Of a stretch of DNA of 5,497 nucleotides, positions 1-5,321 are shown one piece after another. Position 1 is the stretch's first letter. Every line of letters starts with the position of its first letter. This DNA is from an uncultured Syntrophobacteraceae bacterium (lineage in GTDB: Bacteria > Desulfobacterota > Syntrophobacteria > Syntrophobacterales > Syntrophobacteraceae): NCBI GenBank assembly GCA_937889795.1, contig CALBZH010000826.1, positions 1-5,497 of the forward strand, given 5' to 3'. The notes below the pieces were generated by a model that was not told the origin of the DNA, did not search any database, and saw only the letters and a program-made list of their open reading frames with translations. The position numbers were made by a program, and so were the translations under genes.

Positions 1-46
1 ACCACCGAGATCTACACTCTTTCCCTACACGACGCTCTTCCGATCT
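1..46 (+). other. Illumina P5/TruSeq adapter read-through (artefact)
   Basis: Bases 1-46 match, base for base as I recall it, the 3' 46 nt of the Illumina TruSeq universal (P5) adapter, ending in the typical GCTCTTCCGATCT. Genomic sequence begins at 47. The adapter is fused in the middle of a receiver-domain coding sequence, as expected when an untrimmed read forms the end of an assembled contig. Any reading frame overlapping these bases, on either strand, is spurious. Confidence 0.97.
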
Positions 47-1386
47 ACCTGAAAATGCCGGTGATGGGAGCCATGGAAGTGTTGGAGGAGGCGGGCAGAT
101 CCTGTCCGGATGTGCCGATAATCATCATCACCGGACATGGTACGGTGGCCGATGCCGTCGAATGCATGAAAAAGGGGGCATACGATTTCGTCACCAAGCC
201 CTTTCGGATCGACCACCTCATTCTAATTGTCAAGCGCGCGCTGGAAAAGCAACTACTGGAGCGCCAGACCCGTGAATTGAAAGAGGAGCAGGCTCGAAGT
301 CTTTACACCCTGGCAACCGAACAGAGCCGTCTTCACACCATTATCAATTGCATGGCTGATGGGGTCCTGGTGACCAACCGCGATCTTGAAGTGGTGCTGT
401 GCAATCCAGCACTGCTCCAACTTCTCGATCCTCTCACCCCCACCCCCCAGCCTGGTCCCCTGGCCGCCTACATCGATGACAGTTCCCTGATGGAAGCAAT
501 TCAGGCTTTACTCATCAACCAAGGGGAAGATAATAGACAGATATCTCAGGAGCTTTGCAAAGACCGGGCTCATCTCCGGGCCATGTCGGCCCCCTTTCAT
601 GGACCTGATCTGCAGGCGTTGGGAGTGGTGACGGTTTTCCAGGACATCACCCGGTTCAAGGAACTGGACGCCATGAAGGACGATTTTGTCCGGATGGTGT
701 CCCATGAGCTGCGATCCCCGTTGTCGGCCATCAGGATGCAGCTTGTCGTGATTCTGGATGGTCTTGCCGGGGACCTGAGCGACAAGCAGCGGGAGCTGCT
801 CACTCGCGCCCAAGCCAAGATCCAGGGGTTGTTGGATTTGATCAACGAATTGCTCAACGTCGCTCGGATGGAAGCGGGACACTCCCAGCTGGAGCAGGTC
901 CCCGTGTCGTTAGGCGAGATATTGTCCGAGCTGGTGGAATTTCTGAGGACCAAGGCGGCGGAGCAGAAAATACATCTGCAATTCGCTTCCCCCGCCAACT
1001 TGCCACTCATTCAGGCAGATCGCCGCAGTATAGAAGAAGTCTTCATGAATCTGCTTTGCAATGCTATAAACTATTCCCCAAACGGCGGAGAGGTAAAGCT
1101 TTCCGTGGTTTCCCACGGTGAGTATTTGGAGGTGCTGGTGAGCGATACCGGGATAGGGATCGACCAGGAAGAAGTACCCAAGATTTTTGATAAATTCTAC
1201 CGGGCCAAGCATCCCCAGGCCCGTCATGTCATCGGCACCGGGCTGGGTCTGGCCATTGTGAAGAACATTGTCGAAGCGCATCGCGGCTCGGTTAAGGTTG
1301 AGAGCCAGCCGGGAGAGGGGAGCACCTTCCGTGTCCTCCTGCCGGTGTTGTCGAGCAGTCAGGAACACGAGCATGCCCCATCTTGA
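47..1386 (+). CDS. hybrid sensor histidine kinase REC-PAS-HisKA-HATPase_c (5' partial)
   Basis: Cytoplasmic sensor kinase that should autophosphorylate on His and pass phosphate to a response regulator, most likely the product of the next gene. The 5' end is lost at the contig edge, so the true start is unknown. Numbering from the Met at 55 (not the real start): the C-terminal half of a receiver domain occupies about 1-60, with switch Thr26 and Lys48 in the TKPF motif; a helical linker covers about 60-92 and a PAS domain about 93-205. The HisKA H-box has His217 (SHELRSPL). The ATPase domain has the N-box Asn336 (NAINYS), G1 box DTGIGI at 364, F-box FDKFYR and G2 box GTGLGLAIV from 394. No membrane segment is visible. 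The phospho-acceptor Asp of the receiver falls at codon 46-48, whose first base is replaced by adapter. The stop lies inside the next gene, so the two are translationally coupled. Confidence 0.93.
1361..1364 (+). promoter_or_regulatory. ribosome binding site fixing the regulator start
   Basis: AGGA lies 8 nt before the ATG at 1373, inside the end of the kinase gene. The frame is open upstream to 1268, but translation from there would add 35 residues unlike any receiver N-terminus. Starting at 1373 places the acidic pair Asp14-Asp15 where receiver domains have it. Confidence 0.75.
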
Positions 1387-2743
1387 CGGTATCCCGCAGG
1401 TCCTGGTCGTTGATGACGAAGAGGTGGTGCGCCTCGGCATCGCTCAAGTGCTGTCCAGGCAGAACCTTGACGTGCGGACCACGGCCGACGGCTCCGAAGC
1501 GCTGGAGCTCATGGCCGGATCAGTGCCTGCAGTGGTCTTGCTGGATGTTAAAATGCCCGGCCTTGATGGCAAGGAGGTCCTGAAGTTTATCCGGCGGGAT
1601 TACCCCACCGCCCATGTCATCATGATCACCGGCTACCCCGATATCGAGGGTGCGGTGGAATGCATGAAGCTCGGGGCCAAGGACTACTTGGTCAAACCTT
1701 TCCGGATCGACGAATTGGAAGCCTTGGTGACGAAGGCCCTTGACTCGCACAACCAAGGACCTGCGTGTGTCCTGTCGTCCGATGAGGAGTACGCCGACCA
1801 AGGCATTGCATCCATCATCGGCAGTAGCCCGACCATGCAGAAGGTGTTCGCCAAGATCCGGCGGGCCGCACCAAGCGACAGCACGGTGCTGCTAACCGGA
1901 GAAAGCGGGACCGGCAAGGAATTGGTGGCCCGAGCGATTCACGAAAACAGCCCCCGAGCTTCAAGGGAATTCGTTCCGGTGGACTGCTCAGCCCTGGTGG
2001 AGAGTCTCCTTGAAAGCGAGTTGTTTGGTCATGTCAAGGGTTCTTTCACCGGAGCCCATCAGACCAAACACGGGTTGTTCGAACTGGCCAACCACGGAAC
2101 CTTTTTCTTCGACGAGATCACCAATCTCAGCCTGAACATCCAGGCCAAGCTCCTTCGAGTCATTCAGGAAAGGGAGTTCATGAAGGTGGGCAGTCAGAAG
2201 CGCACCAAGCTAGATATTCGCATCATTGCCTCCAGCAACCGTATTCTGGCTGAAGCCATCAAGGACGGCTCTTTTCGAGAGGACCTCTTCTACCGGCTGA
2301 GTGTCATCCCCATCCACCTCCCCCCCCTCCGGGAACGGACCGGGGACATACCCGTGCTCGTGGAGCATTTTCTTCATAAGTACAGCCAGAAAACCAACCG
2401 TCAACCGAAGGACATTTCAAGTCGAGCCATGAAGATGCTGAGCGCCTATTCATGGCCGGGCAATGTCCGAGAATTGGAGCACACCATCGAGCGGATCCTT
2501 ATCCTGGAGGACGCCGACACCATTATGCCTGAGCACCTGCCCAGTTTTATCTCTCAGCGTCGGGGGGAGTTCCAAATCTTTTCCGAAGAAGACCACACCC
2601 TCGAGGAACTGGAAAAGCGCTATATCCAGTTCATTCTGCGCCGCACCAAGGGAAAGCGCCAGGAAGCGGCCCGCATCCTGGGGATCAACCGCAAGACCTT
2701 GGGGCAACGGATCAAGAAGCATGATCTGCGAGTAAACTGGTAG
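1373..2743 (+). CDS. sigma-54-dependent response regulator, NtrC family (REC-AAA+-Fis HTH)
   Basis: Transcription activator that, when phosphorylated, hydrolyses ATP to open promoters bound by sigma-54 RNA polymerase. It has 456 residues, a normal length for the family. The receiver (about 8-125) has Asp14/Asp15, phospho-acceptor Asp58 (LLDVKMP), Thr86 and Lys108. The AAA+ domain (about 148-385) has Walker A GESGTGKE at 176-183, the sigma-54-contacting loop GSFTGA at 223-228 (a Ser variant of GAFTGA), Walker B GTFFFDEI with Asp247-Glu248, and the arginine-finger region REDLFYRL near 303-309. The C-terminal Fis-type helix-turn-helix (about 422-452) contains KRQEAARILGINRKTL. The gene overlaps the upstream kinase by 14 nt, which marks it as the cognate partner. 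Both receivers carry AVECMK and KPFRID, so they probably share ancestry. A sigma-54 promoter lies 180 bp past its stop and is its likely target. Confidence 0.96.
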   Translation: MPHLDGIPQVLVVDDEEVVRLGIAQVLSRQNLDVRTTADGSEALELMAGSVPAVVLLDVKMPGLDGKEVLKFIRRDYPTAHVIMITGYPDIEGAVECMKLGAKDYLVKPFRIDELEALVTKALDSHNQGPACVLSSDEEYADQGIASIIGSSPTMQKVFAKIRRAAPSDSTVLLTGESGTGKELVARAIHENSPRASREFVPVDCSALVESLLESELFGHVKGSFTGAHQTKHGLFELANHGTFFFDEITNLSLNIQAKLLRVIQEREFMKVGSQKRTKLDIRIIASSNRILAEAIKDGSFREDLFYRLSVIPIHLPPLRERTGDIPVLVEHFLHKYSQKTNRQPKDISSRAMKMLSAYSWPGNVRELEHTIERILILEDADTIMPEHLPSFISQRRGEFQIFSEEDHTLEELEKRYIQFILRRTKGKRQEAARILGINRKTLGQRIKKHDLRVNW

Positions 2744-2749
2744 CGGTTG

Positions 2750-2779
2750 GGGTATTCTTACCCGTATTCGAAAATACCC
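2750..2779 (+). promoter_or_regulatory. paired dyads, candidate enhancer site for the NtrC-type regulator
   Basis: Two perfect short dyads stand side by side starting 7 nt after the regulator stop codon: GGGTA-N4-TACCC (2750-2763) and GTATT-N4-AATAC (2764-2777). The outer arms also pair with each other, GGGTATT (2750-2756) with AATACCC (2773-2779), and GTATTC occurs twice, 12 bp apart. The block lies roughly 150-170 bp upstream of the -24/-12 promoter, where bacterial enhancer-binding proteins usually bind. It could instead form a transcript hairpin ending the regulator operon, but no T-tract follows. Binding by the encoded regulator is inferred. Confidence 0.5.
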
Positions 2780-2897
2780 TAATGATATTAATTGGTTGTT
2801 GGGTGGCCAGCACAGCTGGCGAGTCAGCTGCCCCCTCCTCCATCCCAGCCGTCAGGCCGTCCGAGTCTTCTTAGTCCTGCATAACCACCTAATGATA
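2778..2897 (+). repeat. 10-bp direct repeat CCTAATGATA, copies 110 bp apart
   Basis: CCTAATGATA occurs at 2778-2787 and again at 2888-2897. The first copy touches the dyad block and the second lies 26 bp before the -24 element, in the most AT-rich part of the region. It may be a secondary operator or a bending-protein site. A chance match of this length within 458 bp is unlikely but possible. Confidence 0.35.
2806..2820 (+). other. stem-loop GCCAGC-ACA-GCTGGC
   Basis: A perfect 6-bp GC-rich stem with a 3-nt loop lies 63 nt after the regulator stop. CAGCTG from its 3' arm is repeated at 2825-2830. It is followed by a C-rich tract, not a T-run, so it is not a standard intrinsic terminator. It could help end or stabilise the regulator transcript, or be a protein-binding dyad. 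Confidence 0.3.
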
Positions 2898-2922
2898 ATG
2901 AATAAAATCGTAGATCCGACCA

Positions 2923-2938
2923 TGGTATGGGCTTTGCC
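2923..2938 (+). promoter_or_regulatory. sigma-54 (-24/-12) promoter for the Fe-S protein gene
   Basis: TGGTATG-GGCT-TTGC fits the sigma-54 consensus TGGYRYR-N4-TTGC exactly, with the required GG-N10-GC spacing: GG at 2924-2925 and GC at 2936-2937. Only the weakly conserved last base (C instead of A/T) deviates. Transcription should start about 12 nt past the GC, near 2949, leaving a leader of about 250 nt before the ATG at 3202. Its place between a sigma-54 activator gene and the Fe-S gene, facing the latter, strongly supports function. Confidence 0.8.
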
Positions 2939-3047
2939 TAGAGAAGGGTGACCCGAGCCTCTGCCCGGAAACAGCACCAATTGTCGCCTCTTCACGGACC
3001 CATCCATCCGGCTGCCCGCCAGGGTGTTGGGTTGAACCGATTTGATG

Positions 3048-3063
3048 CCGAGGCGCGCCTCGG
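3048..3063 (+). other. perfect 16-bp palindrome in the leader
   Basis: CCGAGGCGCGCCTCGG is its own reverse complement. In RNA it can fold as a 6-bp GC stem with a CGCG loop; in DNA it is a symmetric site suited to a dimeric protein. It sits about 100 nt downstream of the predicted transcription start and 139 nt before the Fe-S gene. No T-run follows, so a plain terminator is unlikely. Role unknown. Confidence 0.4.
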
Positions 3064-3187
3064 AACAGCACGGGAGCAACCACGGAACGCTTGAGAATAG
3101 GGAGCAGGTCTCCTGACCCGTGATCGCTGAAGCCTTTGGATGCGGAAGATGCCGAGAAGGATTGACCCAGCCAGTGGACGCATCAAG

Positions 3188-3194
3188 AAAGGAA
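3188..3194 (+). promoter_or_regulatory. ribosome binding site of the Fe-S protein gene
   Basis: AAAGGAAG-type Shine-Dalgarno sequence ending 7 nt before the ATG at 3202. It supports that ATG rather than the in-frame Met7 (ATG at 3220). Confidence 0.75.
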
Positions 3195-3201
3195 GAATCG
3201 C

Positions 3202-4467
3202 ATGGACAGTCTGAATCTAATGAACATCAGCAAGAAGCGTGAAGAAAGCCGTTTTGCCGACTTGATTGACCAAGCTCATGCCAATGGCTGTTATACCTGC
3301 GGGACGTGCTCCGGAGGATGCCCCTTGACGGACATGGAGAGCGTTCAGAATGAACGTATCGATTGTCGCAAGGCGCTTCGCATGGTGTTGTTGGGCATGG
3401 AGCAGGAGCTCGTCGACGCCCGGTTTCCTTGGATTTGCACTGCATGCTATCGTTGCGTGGCGGGCTGTCCCATGGGGGTCAAGCTGACCGATATCTGGGG
3501 TCGCGCCAAGGCCTTAAGGCCCCGGGACCAAGTGCCGGGAGTGTTGCACAAGGGTGTGGAGTCATGTCTCCAGACGGGCAACAACATGGGCATTCCCACC
3601 GAGGACTTCATCGAGACCCTGCAGGATTTGGCCGCCGAATTGGCTGAGGAAGAATGCCCCGGCTTTAAGATCCCCTTGGACAAAGTTGGAGCGGATTACC
3701 TATTCTTCGAGAACTCCAAGGAGGTCTTTGCCGACTACGAAGACTTGAAATGGTGGTGGAAGATCTTCTACGCCGCCAAGGCGGATTGGACTACGTCGTC
3801 GACGAACTGGGAGTCGGTGGACTGGGGGATTTTCACCGCCAACGCCGACGCTAGCAAGGAATTTGCCAGGCGTAAAGTTGAAAACATGAAGCGCCTTGAG
3901 GCCAAGACCATGATTCTGCCGGATTGCGGCGGGGCCTCCATGGGGACCCGTATCAATCTGGAAAAATACTTCAAGCATGAGTTCGGACCCGAGACCGGAC
4001 ACGACTACGTCTATTTCTTCGATGTCCTGCTCAAGTTCCTCAAGGAAGGACGCATCCACGTGGACAAAGCGGTCCACGCCGATCGCATCGTCACTTGGCA
4101 TGACTCCTGTAAACATGGCCGAGGGCCTCGTTTGTACTGGGGAGACGATTGTTTTCAAACCGCCCGGGATATACTTGGTTATTGCTTCGACATGAAGAAC
4201 TTTCGGGAGATGCCCCATAACCGTATGGAATCCTATTGCTGTGGAGCCGGGGCGGGCAACTGGCCCGGTCCCTACCAGGCTGAAAAGACCGAGCACGGCC
4301 GTTATAAGGTCGAGGACATCAAGGCCACCGGGGCTGAACTGGTGGTGGTCGGCTGCTCCAACTGTCGCGATCAGATCATGCGGAATCTGAAAAAGGCTTA
4401 TGACCTTGAAATTAAAGTCAAATATATCTGGCAAGTGGTCGCCGATGCGTTGATTCTCGAAAAGTAA
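3202..4467 (+). CDS. HdrD-like (Fe-S)-binding protein with CCG domain (DsrK/HmcF/TmcB family)
   Basis: Soluble 421-residue redox protein related to heterodisulfide reductase subunits HdrC+HdrB/HdrD. Two [4Fe-4S] motifs of the form C-x2-C-x2-C-x3-C-P are present: Cys30/33/36/40 (CYTCGTCSGGCP, typical of HdrC) and Cys79/82/85/89. The C-terminal CCG module has Cys303, Cys346-Cys347 (YCCGAGAG) and Cys385-x2-Cys388, the pattern that binds a catalytic non-cubane or [4Fe-4S] cluster in HdrB/HdrD. The first CCG module is reduced to Cys242 (PDCGG), where DsrK/HmcF/TmcB relatives, as I recall them, have ECGH. A Trp-rich stretch spans 184-208. There is no signal peptide or membrane segment, so it is cytoplasmic. 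Relatives of this kind pass electrons between a membrane cytochrome complex and cytoplasmic thiol/disulfide or sulfur partners. Length suits TmcB, but no tmcA, tmcC or tmcD neighbour is seen, so no symbol is given. Expression is probably sigma-54 controlled. Confidence 0.9.
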   Translation: MDSLNLMNISKKREESRFADLIDQAHANGCYTCGTCSGGCPLTDMESVQNERIDCRKALRMVLLGMEQELVDARFPWICTACYRCVAGCPMGVKLTDIWGRAKALRPRDQVPGVLHKGVESCLQTGNNMGIPTEDFIETLQDLAAELAEEECPGFKIPLDKVGADYLFFENSKEVFADYEDLKWWWKIFYAAKADWTTSSTNWESVDWGIFTANADASKEFARRKVENMKRLEAKTMILPDCGGASMGTRINLEKYFKHEFGPETGHDYVYFFDVLLKFLKEGRIHVDKAVHADRIVTWHDSCKHGRGPRLYWGDDCFQTARDILGYCFDMKNFREMPHNRMESYCCGAGAGNWPGPYQAEKTEHGRYKVEDIKATGAELVVVGCSNCRDQIMRNLKKAYDLEIKVKYIWQVVADALILEK

Positions 4468-4493
4468 GGCCAACCCGTCTTCCAACAAACATG

Positions 4494-4547
4494 AGGAGGG
4501 TCTTCACAGTGCGCGCCTTGTATCACGCGGCCTTTGATGAGCCGTAG
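4494..4547 (+). pseudogene. Shine-Dalgarno and start of a probably truncated downstream gene
   Basis: AGGAGG (4494-4499) is followed after 9 nt by GTG at 4509, a very good initiation site 41 nt past the Fe-S gene stop, as expected for the next gene of an operon. The frame reads VRALYHAAFDEP and stops at TAG 4545-4547. The in-frame ATG at 4491 gives 18 residues but overlaps the Shine-Dalgarno. No other frame continues it recognisably. It may be the 5' remnant of an operon partner cut off by a deletion, insertion or assembly join, or a tiny leader peptide. I cannot identify the family from 12 residues. Confidence 0.35.
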
Positions 4548-4618
4548 GCACCACATCCTTGCCATGTAAGCTCGTGTCAATGATCGGCACATGCCCTGGC
4601 CCCTGCCACTCGGCAGAT

Positions 4619-4638
4619 TGGCCTGGCATGCCAGGTCA
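4619..4638 (+). other. 20-bp near-perfect palindrome
   Basis: The core CCTGGCATGCCAGG (4622-4635) is a perfect 14-bp palindrome; three more positions on each side extend it to 20 bp with a single mismatched pair. It lies between the converging Fe-S and doc transcripts. It could be a bidirectional transcript-end hairpin or a protein site; no T-run supports termination and it lacks recognisable integron attC core sites. Confidence 0.35.
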
Positions 4639-4765
4639 CACCGATCAAGTCATACGGAAAAGCGACCCTGGTGTTGCTTATTCGCGTGAACGAAATAACT
4701 GCCAGACCTTTTCCAAAGAAAATCTTCTGCGAAACAGCATGCGCCTTGAGCCATGTGCCAAGATC

Positions 4766-5106
4766 CTATTGCTCGATCTTACCTTTACCCAAGCGTTCAA
4801 AGAGGACCACATATTCCGGACCCGGGGCTCTGAACCGGAAACCATGGAGACGCAAGAAAATCATGCGGGCGACATAGGCCGTCCTCTTGTTTCCATCCAA
4901 AAGAGGATGGCTCCTTGCTATCCCATGCGCATAGGCTGCGGCTGATTCGGAGCATCCCGCTCGCCGTATGCTTCAAGCCGCGCAGGCCACGCCCGGGCGC
5001 TCTCCAGGAGCCCCATAGCCCTGACAGCGTTTGCATCACCATGCTCAGCAATCTGCTGGTCATGGATGGCGAGGACAACTGAGGGATCATTGCAGGTCCA
5101 GCTCAT
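4766..5106 (-). pseudogene. doc: Doc (death-on-curing) Fic-fold toxin, frameshifted and prematurely stopped
   Basis: Doc toxins are small Fic-fold kinases that phosphorylate elongation factor Tu and block translation. The minus strand from ATG 5106-5104 reads a typical Doc N-terminus (VVLAIHDQQIAEHG, then GLLESARAWP and AYGERDAP, residues 1-53). The frame then fails near 4949-4950: one base is missing, and the next frame continues at once with the rest of the domain, AAAYAHGIARS then the Fic motif HPLLDGNKR (4909-4883), TAYVARMIFLRLHG and FERLGKGKIEQ, before TAG at 4768-4766. Beyond that TAG the same frame reads DLGTWLKAHAV, which resembles the usual Doc C-terminal helix, so the stop also looks premature. 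The Fic motif has Leu where HPFxDGNKR has Phe. ATG overlaps the antitoxin stop (ATGA). Two lesions suggest a true pseudogene; a sequencing error could explain the frameshift alone. Confidence 0.85.
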
Positions 5107-5321
5107 CGTTTGGCCGACTCGCGCAGTACATCCCGATCCTCACGCATGATGGCCTCAGCTGCCTCCATCTGTTCAGCAAAATCGACATCCATCGGTGTGA
5201 TCCTGCGCCCGTCCTGGGCGTCGATCAGGCAAATTGTGTCACTTTCCTCAACCTTGACCCCTGCCAAGACCTCACTGGGAAGAGCCAGTCCGAGACAGAC
5301 CCCGATTTTGCGAACCTTCAT
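5103..5321 (-). CDS. AbrB/MazE-type antitoxin of a Doc toxin-antitoxin pair
   Basis: A 72-residue protein with the layout of swapped-hairpin AbrB/MazE/SpoVT antitoxins: an N-terminal DNA-binding half (1-45; KVRKIG, LGLALPSEVL, KVEESDT, DGRRITPMD) and an acidic, helical C-terminal tail (about 46-72; DFAEQMEAAEAIMRED, then RDVLRESAKR) that would neutralise the toxin. The start at 5321 is supported by GAGGA (plus-strand 5331-5335) 9 nt upstream and by an in-frame stop five codons before the ATG. The toxin gene follows with a 4-nt ATGA overlap, the usual antitoxin-first order, which allows coupled translation and autorepression. The near-invariant Gly-Asn-Ser of the family (KIGNSLG) is Gly-Val-Cys here, so DNA binding may be altered. 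With the toxin broken, this gene may be a drifting orphan. Confidence 0.85.
   Translation of the reverse strand: MKVRKIGVCLGLALPSEVLAGVKVEESDTICLIDAQDGRRITPMDVDFAEQMEAAEAIMREDRDVLRESAKR

Larger units (their letters stand above)
4468..4765. other. intergenic stretch between Fe-S gene and doc remnant
   Basis: About 300 bp without a convincing intact gene. It holds a strong ribosome binding site with a very short reading frame (4494-4547), a small hairpin CTGCC-ACTC-GGCAG (4603-4616) and a 14-bp palindrome (4622-4635). The minus strand just past the doc stop (about 4722-4765) still reads as a plausible Doc C-terminus. I see no clear intrinsic terminator between the two converging transcripts. 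Confidence 0.5.

Noticed and set aside
25..233. Open frames on the minus strand across the start of the window
   Set aside because: They run through adapter sequence and lie antisense to a clear receiver-domain coding sequence.
1268..1372. N-terminal extension of the response regulator
   Set aside because: The extra 35 residues are the shifted frame of the kinase C-terminus; the ATG at 1373 has a ribosome binding site and gives a standard receiver start.
3045..3116. Small ORF (23 codons) across the leader palindrome
   Set aside because: No Shine-Dalgarno before its ATG, and its content is dictated by the palindrome; no support for translation.
2852..3186. Minus-strand open frames in the regulatory region
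   Set aside because: Low-complexity Arg/Ser/Pro-rich translations without recognisable domains or good start sites; they cover the sigma-54 promoter and leader.
3700..4488. Long minus-strand open frame opposite the Fe-S gene (262 codons)
   Set aside because: Antisense shadow; the plus strand carries complete Fe-S motifs and a normal ribosome binding site.
4559..4945. Plus-strand open frames opposite doc
   Set aside because: No domain resemblance; the minus strand encodes recognisable Doc segments in this stretch.
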